From NCBI RefSeq assembly GCF_012726235.1, contig NZ_JAASAH010000007.1:124001-188000 (forward strand): a stretch of DNA of 64,000 nucleotides. Reading direction: 5' to 3'. The notes beneath the pieces were generated by a model. That model saw only the letters and a program-made list of their open reading frames with translations, was not told the DNA's origin and did no database searches. Positions 25,792-34,128 of this stretch are shown here, piece by piece; the first letter of the stretch is position 1; every line of letters begins with the position of its first letter. This stretch comes from Streptomyces sp. HNM0574 (lineage in GTDB: Bacteria > Actinomycetota > Actinomycetes > Streptomycetales > Streptomycetaceae). Made by a program: the position numbers and the translations under genes.

Positions 25792-26781
25792 TCACTTCTC
25801 CTCGTGTGCTTCGCTGCCGTGCTTGAGGGGTTTCCACCAGTAGGGGGTGTCGCGGTACCAGGCGACGGTGGCCGCCAGGCCCTGGTCGAAGGGGACGTTC
25901 GGGCCGTAGCCCAGCTCCTCGCGGATCTTGCTGTCGTCGAGGGAGTACCGCAGGTCGTGGCCCTTGCGGTCGGCGACCCTGCGGACCATCGACCAGTCCG
26001 CGTCGCAGAGTTGGAGCACCCGCTCGGTGATGCCGACGTTGGTCTGCTCGTTGCCGCCGCCGACGTTGTAGATCTCGCCGGCCCGGCCCTTGGTGAGCAC
26101 CAGCTGGACAGCCCGGCAGTGGTCGTCGACGTGCACCCACTCGCGAACGTTCCTGCCGTCCCCGTAGAGCGGCACCTGTTCGCCCTCCATGAGGTTGGTG
26201 ACGAACAGCGGGATCAGCTTCTCGGGGTGCTGGTAGGGGCCGTAGTTGTTGGAGCAGCGGGTGATCGACACGTCGAGCCCGTGGGTGCGCCAGTACGCGC
26301 GGGCGACGAGGTCGGAGCCCGCCTTGGACGCGGAGTAGGGGGAGTTGGGCGCGAGCGGCCACTCCTCCGTCCACGAGCCCTCGGCGATGGAGCCGTACAC
26401 CTCGTCGGTGGAGACGTGCACGACGCGGTCGACGCCGGTCTCCAGGCACGCGTCCAGCACCGTCTGGGTGCCGCCGACGTTCGTGCGGATGAACTCGGCC
26501 GCGGACTCCACCGAGCGGTCCACGTGCGACTCGGCGGCGAAGTGCAGCACCGCGTCGTGCCCGGGGAAGACCTCGCGCAGCAGGTCCAGGTCGCAGATGT
26601 CGCCCTCGACGAAGTCCAGCCGCGGGTGCTCGGCGGGCAGGTTCGCCCGGTTCCCGGCGTAGCTGAGCTTGTCCAGCACGGTGACCCGGGCGTCCTCGAA
26701 GCCCGGGTGGCCGCCGTCCAGCAGGGTCCGCACGTAGTGCGAGCCGATGAAACCGGCGCCGCCGGTCACCAGGAGCCTCAT
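25792..26781 (-). CDS. rfbB: dTDP-glucose 4,6-dehydratase
   Basis: 329 aa extended SDR. NAD-binding GGAGFIGSHYVRTLL, DKLSYAGNRANL, HFAAESHVDRS, catalytic STDEVYGS, and YSASKAGSD with the YxxxK pair; RCSNNYGPYQHPEKLIP and GDGRNVREWVHVDDHC complete the RmlB pattern. Converts dTDP-glucose to dTDP-4-keto-6-deoxyglucose, the branch point for all sugars of the cluster. ATGA overlap with rfbA upstream. A cluster-borne copy separate from the cell-wall rhamnose locus. Confidence 0.97.
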   Translation of the reverse strand: MRLLVTGGAGFIGSHYVRTLLDGGHPGFEDARVTVLDKLSYAGNRANLPAEHPRLDFVEGDICDLDLLREVFPGHDAVLHFAAESHVDRSVESAAEFIRTNVGGTQTVLDACLETGVDRVVHVSTDEVYGSIAEGSWTEEWPLAPNSPYSASKAGSDLVARAYWRTHGLDVSITRCSNNYGPYQHPEKLIPLFVTNLMEGEQVPLYGDGRNVREWVHVDDHCRAVQLVLTKGRAGEIYNVGGGNEQTNVGITERVLQLCDADWSMVRRVADRKGHDLRYSLDDSKIREELGYGPNVPFDQGLAATVAWYRDTPYWWKPLKHGSEAHEEK

Positions 26782-27845
26782 GCCGCCACCTCGATCCGGG
26801 TGTCGTCGCCGACCACCAGGCGGTGGTGGGCCGTGCCGGCGGACGTGGCTCCCACGTGGGCACCGCGTCCGATGAGCGATCCGTGCAGCCCGGGGACGCC
26901 GCTGATCCGGGCGCCGTCGAGCACGATGGAGTCCGTGACGTGGGTGCCGCGCAGCTCGCAGTCCCGCCCGACGGAGGTGCCGGGGCCGATGTGGCTGTCC
27001 TCGACGAGCGAGCCGGCGCCGATCACCACGGGGCCCTCGACGGTGGAGCGCACCACGCGGGCGCCCGGCTCCACCACGACGGTGCCGTGGACGCGGCTGT
27101 GCGCGTCCACCTCGCCCGCCAGGCACGGGCGCAGGCTCTCCAGCATCCGCCGGTTGCACTCCAGGACGTCCTCGGCCCGGCCGGTGTCCTTCCAGTAGCC
27201 GTCGTACACGCTGGCCTCGACGCGGCGGCCGTGCGTGACGAGCCACTGGATCGCGTCGGTGATCTCCAGCTCGCCGCGGGCGCTGGGCTCGATGGCGGCC
27301 ACCGCCTCGTGGACGGCCGGGGTGAAGAAGTAGACGCCGATCAGGGCGAGGTCGCTCTTCGGCTGCGGCGGCTTCTCGACGAGCCGCTCCACCCGTCCCT
27401 CGGTGTCGAGTTCGGCCACGCCGAACGAGCGGGGGTCGGGCACCTTGTGCACCACGACCTGCGCCTCGGGGCGGTGCGCCGCGAAGTCCTCGGCGACGGC
27501 GGTGATGCCGTCGGGCAGCATGTTGTCGCCGAGGTACATCACGAAGTCGTCCTCGCCGAGGAACGGGCGGGCCAGCGCCACGCAGTGGGCCAGGCCCAGC
27601 GGCTTCTCCTGCGGGATGTAGGTGATCCTCACGCCCAGCCGCGTCCCGTCCCCGATGACCTCGGAGATCTGCTGGGCGCGGTCGCCGACGACGACCCCGA
27701 TCTCGGTGACGCCGAGGTCGCGGATGTTCTCCAGCACGTGTTCCAGCACGGGCTTGTTGGCGATGGGTATGAGCTGCTTGGGCATGGAATAGCTGAACGG
27801 CCGCAGGCGGGTTCCCGACCCGCCGGACAGCACCAGAGCCTTCAT
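26778..27845 (-). CDS. rfbA: Glucose-1-phosphate thymidylyltransferase, long form
   Basis: 355 aa. Nucleotidyltransferase core: LSGGSGTRLRPFSYSMPKQL with the G-G-x-G-T-R-L-x-P loop, YLGDNMLPDG, and EKPPQPKSD. It is the long, StrD-like class with a C-terminal left-handed beta-helix (hexapeptide repeats from about residue 245, e.g. GTVVVEPGARVVRSTVEGPV) typical of antibiotic-cluster enzymes. Makes dTDP-glucose from glucose-1-phosphate and dTTP. Three bases separate it from the epimerase gene upstream. Confidence 0.95.
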   Translation of the reverse strand: MKALVLSGGSGTRLRPFSYSMPKQLIPIANKPVLEHVLENIRDLGVTEIGVVVGDRAQQISEVIGDGTRLGVRITYIPQEKPLGLAHCVALARPFLGEDDFVMYLGDNMLPDGITAVAEDFAAHRPEAQVVVHKVPDPRSFGVAELDTEGRVERLVEKPPQPKSDLALIGVYFFTPAVHEAVAAIEPSARGELEITDAIQWLVTHGRRVEASVYDGYWKDTGRAEDVLECNRRMLESLRPCLAGEVDAHSRVHGTVVVEPGARVVRSTVEGPVVIGAGSLVEDSHIGPGTSVGRDCELRGTHVTDSIVLDGARISGVPGLHGSLIGRGAHVGATSAGTAHHRLVVGDDTRIEVAA

Positions 27846-27848
27846 GAC

Positions 27849-28466
27849 TTATGTCTCCTCACGTGGGGCGGAGGGTCCACCGGCCAGCGGCGCGCGGACC
27901 TCGTCCCACCGGGCCAGCAGCCCCGCGGAGCGGGCCTGGGCGAGGGAGGGTGCGCGCGCGTCCTTCTCGGACATCAGCGGCCGTCGCGTGAACCCCCAGG
28001 GCAGGGCGAGCTCGCGGTCCAGTGGGTCGATGTCGATCTGGGTGCCCGGCACATAGGTGCTGGACAGCACGTAGCAGATGCAGGTGTCGTCGGCGTGGGT
28101 CAGGAAGCCGTGCCCGACCCCTTCGGGCACCAGGACGCTCCGGCCCGACTCGGCGTCCAGTTCGGTGACATGGCAGCGTCCGAAGGTGGGAGAGCCCAGG
28201 CGCAGGTCGACGACGATGTCGCGGAAGGCGCCCCGCACGCAGGTGACGTACTTGGCCTGTCCCGGGGGCACCGTGACGCCGTGCAGCCCGCGGAGCGTGT
28301 TGCGGCGCGAGGAGGAGTAGTTGATCTGGCGCGGGACGAACGGCTCGCCCGTCGCCTCCTCCAGCAGGTCGGCACGCATCCCCTCGAAGAAGTCGCCGCG
28401 CGGGTCGCGGTGCGCGCGCGGGGTGACGACGTACACCCCGGGGACCGGGGTCTCCTCAACGCGCAT
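27849..28466 (-). CDS. rfbC: dTDP-4-keto-6-deoxyhexose 3,5- or 5-epimerase (RmlC family)
   Basis: 205 aa cupin. Motifs RGDFFEGMRADLL, QINYSSSRRNTLRGLHG with the catalytic His, VRGAFRDIVVDLR.GSPTFG, and GVGHGFLTHADDTCICYVLS containing the family's second catalytic region. Members invert C-5 (and C-3) to give L-sugars; distinguishing 3,5- from 5-only epimerases needs an alignment. Its presence suggests that at least one attached sugar is L-configured, or that it is a leftover from the L-rhamnose set. First gene of the rfbCAB-rfbH-dehydratase operon, after a terminator. Confidence 0.92.
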   Translation of the reverse strand: MRVEETPVPGVYVVTPRAHRDPRGDFFEGMRADLLEEATGEPFVPRQINYSSSRRNTLRGLHGVTVPPGQAKYVTCVRGAFRDIVVDLRLGSPTFGRCHVTELDAESGRSVLVPEGVGHGFLTHADDTCICYVLSSTYVPGTQIDIDPLDRELALPWGFTRRPLMSEKDARAPSLAQARSAGLLARWDEVRAPLAGGPSAPREET

Positions 28467-28541
28467 GCCTCATCCGTCCTCTCCTCTCGTCGCGCCGCCG
28501 GGCCCTCGTGCCGCCGGAACGCTCGTGCCGCCGGAACGGCG

Positions 28542-28570
28542 AAGGCCCCGGCAACCCGTGCCGGGGCCTT
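28542..28570. terminator. Terminator between aminotransferase and rfbC operons
   Basis: Perfect 10-bp stem AAGGCCCCGG (28542-28551)/CCGGGGCCTT (28561-28570) with a 9-nt loop, directly after the aminotransferase stop at 28599. A tandem 17-bp duplication (CTCGTGCCGCCGGAACG, 28505-28521 and 28522-28538) follows it. Confidence 0.75.
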
Positions 28571-28598
28571 GTGGGGGCGTGCTCGGACGTCGGGTTCT

Positions 28599-29756
28599 TC
28601 AGGCGGCTGCCGCCAGCTCCCGCGTCCGGTGCTCCACGGCCGTGCGGAACTCCTCGGCGACGGTGCGTACTTCGGCGTCCGTCAGCCCCTGGTGCAGCGG
28701 CAGCAGCAGCGTCGTGTCGGCGGCCAGGTCGGCTCCGGGCAGGACGCTGTCCTCGGCGCGGTAGGCCGGGACCTTGTGCAGCGTCGGGTACCGGAAGGTG
28801 GTGTAGATGCCGCGCTCCAGCAGGTCGGCGGCGACCTGGTCGCGGATCGCGGCGTCCATCTGCACCCAGTAGAAGTAGTACGAGCCGCTGTGCCCCTCGG
28901 GCAGCTTCGGCGGCAGCGCGACGTCCGCCAGGCCGGCGAGCAGGCTGTCGTACATCGCGGCCACCTCGCGCCTGCGCTCCACGAACTCGGGCAGCCTGCG
29001 CAGCTGGACGCTGCCGATCGCGGCGGTCATGTCGTTGCCGATGATGCGGCGCCCGAAGTCCTGCACGTTCAGCTCCCACCAGCGGGGGGAGACCCGTGCC
29101 GCGCTGAAGCCGCTGGCCTGCTCGATGCCGTGGTACGCCAAGGTGCGGGCCTTGGCGGCGACCTGGGGGTCGCGTGCGTAGAGGGCCCCGCCGTCACCGG
29201 TGACCAGGACCTTCATCGCGTCGAAGCTCCAGATGGCCAGGTCGCCGAAGGTGCCGCAGGCGGTGTCGCCGACGCGGGAGGCGACCGCGCAGGCCGCGTC
29301 CTCGATCAGCGTGACGTCGCGCCGGCGGCAGAGCGCGGCGATGGCCTCGATGTCGCCGGGGTGGCCGCCGTAGTGCAGGACCAGGACCGCCTTGGTGCGG
29401 GAGGTCAGCGCGGCCTCCACGTGCGCGGCCGTCGGGTTGAGGGTGCGGGGGTCGGTGTCGCAGAACACCGGCCTGGCGCCCGTCGCGGCCACCGCGTTGG
29501 CGGCCGCGACGAAGCTCACCGAGGGCAGGACGACGTCGTCCCCGGGGCCGAGTTCCAGCAGCTCCGTGGCGAGGAACAGTCCCGCGGTGCAGGAGTTGAT
29601 GAACAGCACCTGGTCGGCGTCGGCGCCGAGGTGTGCGGCGAACTCCGCCTCGAAGTTCTTGGTGCGCGGGCCGTGGCCCAGCCAGTTCCCGGCGAACACG
29701 TCCGCCACGACGGCGGCTTCCTCCTCGCCCAGGCTGGGCTGGAATACGTTGATCAT
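28599..29756 (-). CDS. NDP-4-ketohexose aminotransferase, SpnR-like (DegT/DnrJ/EryC1 family)
   Basis: 385 aa. PLP lysine K182 in WSFDAMKVLVTGDGG, upstream IEDAACAVAS aspartate, and YYFYWVQMD...ERGIYTTFRYPTLHKVP near the C-terminus. From memory this last region and the start MINVFQPSLG.EE resemble SpnR, the 4-aminotransferase of forosamine biosynthesis, more than C-3 transaminases (DesV, TylB). Expected reaction: PLP- and glutamate-dependent amination at C-4 of the 2,3,6-trideoxy-4-keto sugar made by the 2,3- and 3-dehydratases encoded nearby. ATG at 29756 overlaps the MFS stop (ATGA). C-4 regiochemistry is inference. Confidence 0.88.
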   Translation of the reverse strand: MINVFQPSLGEEEAAVVADVFAGNWLGHGPRTKNFEAEFAAHLGADADQVLFINSCTAGLFLATELLELGPGDDVVLPSVSFVAAANAVAATGARPVFCDTDPRTLNPTAAHVEAALTSRTKAVLVLHYGGHPGDIEAIAALCRRRDVTLIEDAACAVASRVGDTACGTFGDLAIWSFDAMKVLVTGDGGALYARDPQVAAKARTLAYHGIEQASGFSAARVSPRWWELNVQDFGRRIIGNDMTAAIGSVQLRRLPEFVERRREVAAMYDSLLAGLADVALPPKLPEGHSGSYYFYWVQMDAAIRDQVAADLLERGIYTTFRYPTLHKVPAYRAEDSVLPGADLAADTTLLLPLHQGLTDAEVRTVAEEFRTAVEHRTRELAAAA

Positions 29757-31420
29757 TCCGTGCCTCTCATGGTCGCTTCCGGCTGCCGTTCCCCGCGGGA
29801 TTCCGCGTCCTCGGGCTGCCCGGAGTTCTCCGCCGCTCCGTCGCCGTCGCCCCCGTCGGGCTGTTCGGCGTCGTCGGCCTTGTCCGCGTCGTCGGGGTCG
29901 TCGGCGATCGGCGGCACCTTGCGCAGGAGGACGGCGACGACGACGGCCACCAGGGCCATGCCGGCGGCGCCGACTATCGAGTTGACCCGCAGGCCCGTGG
30001 CGAAGGCGGTGCTCGCCGCGTCCAGCAGCCCGTCGGCGGCCTGCCCGGAGAGGCGTTCGACCTCCGTCATGGCGGCGCCGATCGTGTCCTCGGCCCGGGC
30101 CAGCGAGGCCTCCGGCACGCCGTCCGGGGCCAGGGCGTTGATCTGGTTGCGGTAGACGGCCGTGCCCAGGCTGCCGAGGAAGGCGATGCCCAGCGACATG
30201 CCCAGCTCGGTGCTGGTCTCCGAAGTGGCCGAGGCGACACCGGACTTCTCCGTGGAGATGGAGCCCAGCGCGAGCGAGGTCGACAGGGCCATGGCGGTGC
30301 CGAAGCCGACGGCCATGACGACGAGGCCGGAGACCACGAGCACCACGCCGGAGTTCCGGTCCGCCTGCGCGACCACGGCGAAACCGCCGGCCGTGATCAG
30401 GAACGAGCAGGCCAGGACGTAGCCGGGCCGTATCCCCTTGGTGATCTTCGGGCCGAGCATGGAGCTGGCCATGCTGACCGCGGTCGGCGGCAGCGTGCAC
30501 AGGCCCGCCTGGAGCGGCGAGAGGCCGACGATCATCTGCAGGAACTGCATCAGGAAGAAGTTGATGCCGCCGTTCATGATCATCGCCATGGCCACGGCGG
30601 CGATCGGCGTGCTGTAGGACCGCTCCTTGAAGATGTCCAGGTCGAGCAGCGGATGCGTGAGGCGCCGCTGCCTGCGCAGGAACACCAGACAGATCACGGC
30701 GCCGACGCCCATGAAGACGAACGGGACGACCTCCAGGCCCTGTTCGGCGCCCTTCTTCAGCCCGTAGACCATGGTCAGGATGCCCGCCAGGGACAGCAGG
30801 ACGCTGATCACGTCGATCCGGCCGGAGTCCTCCGTCTTGCTCTCCGGCAGCAGCAGGGGCCCCAGCAGCACCAGGAGCAGCATGACCGGCGCGCCCATGA
30901 GGAACACCGAGCCCCACCAGAAGTACTCCAGCAGCGCCCCGCCGGCCAGCGGCCCGACGGCCGTTCCGCCCATGAAGGTGGCCATCCACGTCGAGATGGC
31001 GAAGGTCCGCTGCGCCTTGTCCCGGAACATGGTGCTCAGCAGCGCCAGCGTGGACGGCATCAGCGTCGAGCCGGACAGCCCGAGCAGCGCGCGCATCACG
31101 ATCAGCATCTCGGGGCTGGTGGAGAACGCGCCGACGACCGAGGCTGCGGCGAAGGTCACGGAGCCGATCATCAGCAGCCTGCGGCGGCCGAACCGGTCCC
31201 CGAGCGAGCCCATCGTGATCAGCGTTCCGGCGATCAGGAACCCGTAGATGTCGATGATCCACAGCAGTTGGGTACCGCTGGGCTTCAGGTCCGCGCTCAG
31301 GTGCGGGATCGCCAGGTTCAGCGAGGTCATGCTCAGCGCCAGCAGCAGGGTCGGCAGCGCCAGGACGGCCAGCCCGAGCCACTCCCGCCGTCCTGCGCGG
31401 GGTGGCGGTTGTTCAGCCAT
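29753..31420 (-). CDS. MFS drug exporter, DHA2 family (14 TM)
   Basis: 555 aa with about 14 hydrophobic helices beginning WLGLAVLALPTLLLALSMTSLNLAIP. Motif A GSLGDRFGRRRLLMIG and motif C-like GLSGSTLMPSTLALLSTMF identify a proton-coupled DHA2 exporter. The last 60 residues are an acidic tail (DDPDDADKADDAEQPDGG). Close relatives export polyketides from their own clusters (LfrA/JadL type). It lies inside the sugar block, overlapping the aminotransferase and the ketoreductase genes, so it is almost certainly the cluster's product exporter and self-resistance pump. Confidence 0.92.
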   Translation of the reverse strand: MAEQPPPRAGRREWLGLAVLALPTLLLALSMTSLNLAIPHLSADLKPSGTQLLWIIDIYGFLIAGTLITMGSLGDRFGRRRLLMIGSVTFAAASVVGAFSTSPEMLIVMRALLGLSGSTLMPSTLALLSTMFRDKAQRTFAISTWMATFMGGTAVGPLAGGALLEYFWWGSVFLMGAPVMLLLVLLGPLLLPESKTEDSGRIDVISVLLSLAGILTMVYGLKKGAEQGLEVVPFVFMGVGAVICLVFLRRQRRLTHPLLDLDIFKERSYSTPIAAVAMAMIMNGGINFFLMQFLQMIVGLSPLQAGLCTLPPTAVSMASSMLGPKITKGIRPGYVLACSFLITAGGFAVVAQADRNSGVVLVVSGLVVMAVGFGTAMALSTSLALGSISTEKSGVASATSETSTELGMSLGIAFLGSLGTAVYRNQINALAPDGVPEASLARAEDTIGAAMTEVERLSGQAADGLLDAASTAFATGLRVNSIVGAAGMALVAVVVAVLLRKVPPIADDPDDADKADDAEQPDGGDGDGAAENSGQPEDAESRGERQPEATMRGTE

Positions 31421-32585
31421 GTTTCTCTCCTTCAAGGGTGGGTGTTCCGGCACGCACGGGCCGAACACCCGGCAAGCTGCCGGTCGTTCGGCGACCCTCC
31501 GTACGGCGGGGCGGTGCGGAGGCCGCGGAGCGGACGCGGGTGGCCACGTCGTCCATCAGGACCCGCGTGGCCACGTCGTCCATCAGCGCGGCCAGCCGGA
31601 GGGAGTCCTCGGCGTGCGTCCCCTCGTCGGCGCCGCGCACCGCGCGGCCGAAGTCGGCGAGGACGTTCCCGAACTGGTCGTCCGGGGGCAGCGTGAGCCG
31701 CTCGACGCGTCCCTGCTGCTCGATCCTGACGACCGGGCTGTGCGTGGCCGGAGGCGTGTACGCCCACTCGACGACCAGCCGCCCCTCGCTGCCCCAGATC
31801 TCGTAGACGGAGCGGTAGGCGTGCTCCATGCCCCAGGTGAGGTGCGCGTACCTGCCGTCCGGCGCGGACAGCAGCGCCGCGCCGGACAGGTCGACGCCGG
31901 TGCGCGCGTGCCGGCGCACGGAGGCGCCCAGCACGTCGAGCCGGTCTCCCAGGTAGAGCAGCGCGGTGCTGATCGGGTACACCCCGATCTCGATCAGCGC
32001 GCCGCCGCCGACGGGCTGGTAGCGCATGTCCTTCGGCGACTTCGGCGGGAACGCGAACTCGGCGGTCAGCGTGCGGACTTCCCCCACCGCGCCGGAGTCG
32101 AGCAGCTCCCGGACGGTGCGGTGCTGGGAGTGCCACCGGTACATCAGGTTCTCCATGAGCGTCAGCCCCCGCTCGCGGGCCAGGGCCGTCAGCCGCCGGG
32201 TGCTGCCCAGTTCGCCGGTGAGGGGCTTCTCGCACAGCACGTGCAGCCCGGCGCGGAGCGCCCGCTCGGTCCACTCGGCGTGCATCGTCACCGGAAGCGG
32301 GATGTAGACCGCCTCGATGTCGTCCCGGGCCAGCAGCCGCTCGTACCCCTCGACCGCTTCGCCGCCGAACTCCTCGGCGATCTCCCTCGCCTTGGGCAGG
32401 CTCCGGCTCGCCGTCGCCACAAGGGTGAGTTCGGGGCGCCGGGCCATCGCGGGGAGCACCCGGCGCCGGGCGATGGAGGCGGCGCCCAGGACGCCGATCC
32501 GCACGGGCCCGCTCCGTCCTCCGGGCGGTCCTGCGGGCGGTCCTGCGGTGAACGGGCCGGCCCCGGGCCCCTGTCGGTAGGCCAT
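31413..32585 (-). CDS. NDP-hexose 3-ketoreductase paralogue (Gfo/Idh/MocA family)
   Basis: 390 aa, 60 longer than its paralogue at 22060 because of a Pro/Gly-rich N-terminus and a disordered C-terminal tail. Core motifs: VRIGVLGAASIARRRVLPAM, AVYIPLPVTMHAEWTERAL and LCEKPLTGEL with the catalytic lysine. Either it serves a second deoxysugar, or it is the one that reduces C-3 with the other acting elsewhere. The C-terminus contains an exact in-frame 27-bp tandem duplication (MDDVATRV twice; 31540-31585). ATG overlaps the glycosyltransferase stop by one base; its 3' end overlaps the MFS start by 8 bp. A GTG at the VRIGVLG position is an alternative start. Confidence 0.85.
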   Translation of the reverse strand: MAYRQGPGAGPFTAGPPAGPPGGRSGPVRIGVLGAASIARRRVLPAMARRPELTLVATASRSLPKAREIAEEFGGEAVEGYERLLARDDIEAVYIPLPVTMHAEWTERALRAGLHVLCEKPLTGELGSTRRLTALARERGLTLMENLMYRWHSQHRTVRELLDSGAVGEVRTLTAEFAFPPKSPKDMRYQPVGGGALIEIGVYPISTALLYLGDRLDVLGASVRRHARTGVDLSGAALLSAPDGRYAHLTWGMEHAYRSVYEIWGSEGRLVVEWAYTPPATHSPVVRIEQQGRVERLTLPPDDQFGNVLADFGRAVRGADEGTHAEDSLRLAALMDDVATRVLMDDVATRVRSAASAPPRRTEGRRTTGSLPGVRPVRAGTPTLEGEKHG

Positions 32586-33892
32586 CACCGGTGGCGGGCG
32601 TTCCCGCGGTACTGCGCGGTCAGCCTCTCCAGGGCGGGCACGACGTCGGTCGGGCTCGGCACCGTCAGCATGTTCCGGTGCAGGGCCTCGGTGCCGTCCG
32701 CGAAGGCCGGGTCGTCGAGCAGACCGGCCAGCTGTCCGGTCACCGTGCCGGGCGAGTCGTCCTCGCGGTCGACGGCCAGCCCGGCGCCGCTGCGGTGCAC
32801 GTACCGGGCGATGTCCTCGTAGTACTGGCTCTCCTCGGGCCAGACCAGCTGGGGGACGCGGTACGCCACGGCCGCGCCGAAGGTTCCGCCGCCGCCGTGG
32901 TGCACCAGGGCCGAGCAGGTGGGGAGCAGCAGGTTGAGCGGCAGGTAGTCGATCACCCGCACGTTCTCCGGCACGTTCCGCACGCTTTCCAGCTGGACGC
33001 TGTTGAGCGTGGCCACCATCTCGACGTCCAGCTTCACGGCGGCCTCGAAGAGCGCGTCGAGGTCGATGACGCTGTCCGCCGGGTAGAAGCTGCGCATGCC
33101 GGCGCCCAGCGAGAGGGCGACCCGGCGGCGGCCCGAGCGCGCGTACAGCCAGTCGGGGACCACGCCGGAGCCGTTGAAGGGCACCGGCCTGGAGTACAGG
33201 TACGGCAGGTCCAGCGGGGCGCGCAGGCCGATGGCGGGGAAGTTGTCCATGACCCACTGGCCGACCAGCAGTTCGTCGTGGAACTCCAGGCCGTGGCGGC
33301 GCAGCAGGGGCCGCATCATCTCGGCCATGGGGTCCGCGTCGGCGGGCGCGCCGGGGCGCCGCCGCTGCTCGGACAGCCGCTGCCGGGTCCAGCCGAAGTC
33401 GTCCATGCCCCAGACCAGGCGGGCGTGGGCCGCGCCGCAGGCGGCCGCCGCCACCGCGCCGGGGAAGGCGACCGTGTCCCACAGGACGAGGTCCGGCTGC
33501 CAGCCGCGGGCGAACTCGACGAGTTCGTCGGCCATCAGTCCGGCGCCCTCGGCGGTCGGGCGGTCGCTGCAGTAGTTCGTGAACGTCTCGAACACGGGCT
33601 TCGTCGGCAGCCGGTGCGGGCTCTCCCCGCCCGGCCCTGACCCCTCGGAGAGTTCTCCGGCCAGGACCTCGACGATGCGGTCGTAGAGCGCTTCGCTCCC
33701 CGGCAGCTGCACCTTTCCGAAGCCCTCTCCGCCCACCGGCACGACGAAGAAACCCAAGTCCCTGATGACCTCGGTCATTTCCGGGTGGGTGGCGAAGCAG
33801 ACGTCGTGTCCGGCTCCCCGGAGTGCTCCGGCCAGCGGAATCACGGGATTGATGTGCGCGAAGGCAGGCGGGACGGTGATGAGAACCCTCAT
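32585..33892 (-). CDS. Glycosyltransferase 1 (GT-B, macrolide/aromatic polyketide type)
   Basis: 435 aa. N-terminal MRVLITVPPAFAHINPVIPL acceptor domain and C-terminal nucleotide-sugar domain with RVIDYLPLNLLLPTCSALVHHGGGGT (spaced HHGG motif that binds the diphosphate). It belongs to the EryCIII/DesVII/UrdGT-like group that transfers dTDP-deoxysugars to polyketides. GT1 shares the block DYLPLNLLLPTCSA with GT3 at 41470 and is clearly its paralogue. Group members that add aminosugars often need a P450-like helper, but none is adjacent. A 236-bp leader with a repeated promoter element precedes it. Could be the aminosugar transferase, since it heads the aminosugar operon. Confidence 0.92.
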   Translation of the reverse strand: MRVLITVPPAFAHINPVIPLAGALRGAGHDVCFATHPEMTEVIRDLGFFVVPVGGEGFGKVQLPGSEALYDRIVEVLAGELSEGSGPGGESPHRLPTKPVFETFTNYCSDRPTAEGAGLMADELVEFARGWQPDLVLWDTVAFPGAVAAAACGAAHARLVWGMDDFGWTRQRLSEQRRRPGAPADADPMAEMMRPLLRRHGLEFHDELLVGQWVMDNFPAIGLRAPLDLPYLYSRPVPFNGSGVVPDWLYARSGRRRVALSLGAGMRSFYPADSVIDLDALFEAAVKLDVEMVATLNSVQLESVRNVPENVRVIDYLPLNLLLPTCSALVHHGGGGTFGAAVAYRVPQLVWPEESQYYEDIARYVHRSGAGLAVDREDDSPGTVTGQLAGLLDDPAFADGTEALHRNMLTVPSPTDVVPALERLTAQYRGNARHR

Positions 33893-34037
33893 GGGTCTTC
33901 CCTTTCTTCGGCTTCCCTGCGCGCCCTGCGAAATCGTCCGGAAGAACTCGACGGAAAAGGGGGCGTTCCCTCGCCCGATTTCCTGTACCGGGGCATGTTT
34001 CTGACCATGCGCCGGGACATGTGTCGAGCACACCGGA

Positions 34038-34089
34038 AAGTCTCTTCGCACCGCGCAAGACCGGCAAGCCACTTGACAAAGAGTTGCAG
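34038..34089 (-). promoter_or_regulatory. Duplicated upstream element, copy B (before glycosyltransferase 1)
   Basis: The 52-nt stretch matches 41401-41453 with one indel: shared blocks AAGTCTCTTC and TTGACA(A/C)AGAGTTG(C/T)AG at the same spacing. It lies 146-197 bp upstream of the GT1 start. On the minus strand it reads CTGCAACTCTTTGTCAA-N4-CTTGCCG, then 17 nt later GAAGAGACTT. Likely a co-regulated promoter; see the corresponding finding. Confidence 0.55.
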
Positions 34090-34128
34090 AAACGGGCGCG
34101 ACGGGGCGGGCCCGGACCCTCCGGGGCG

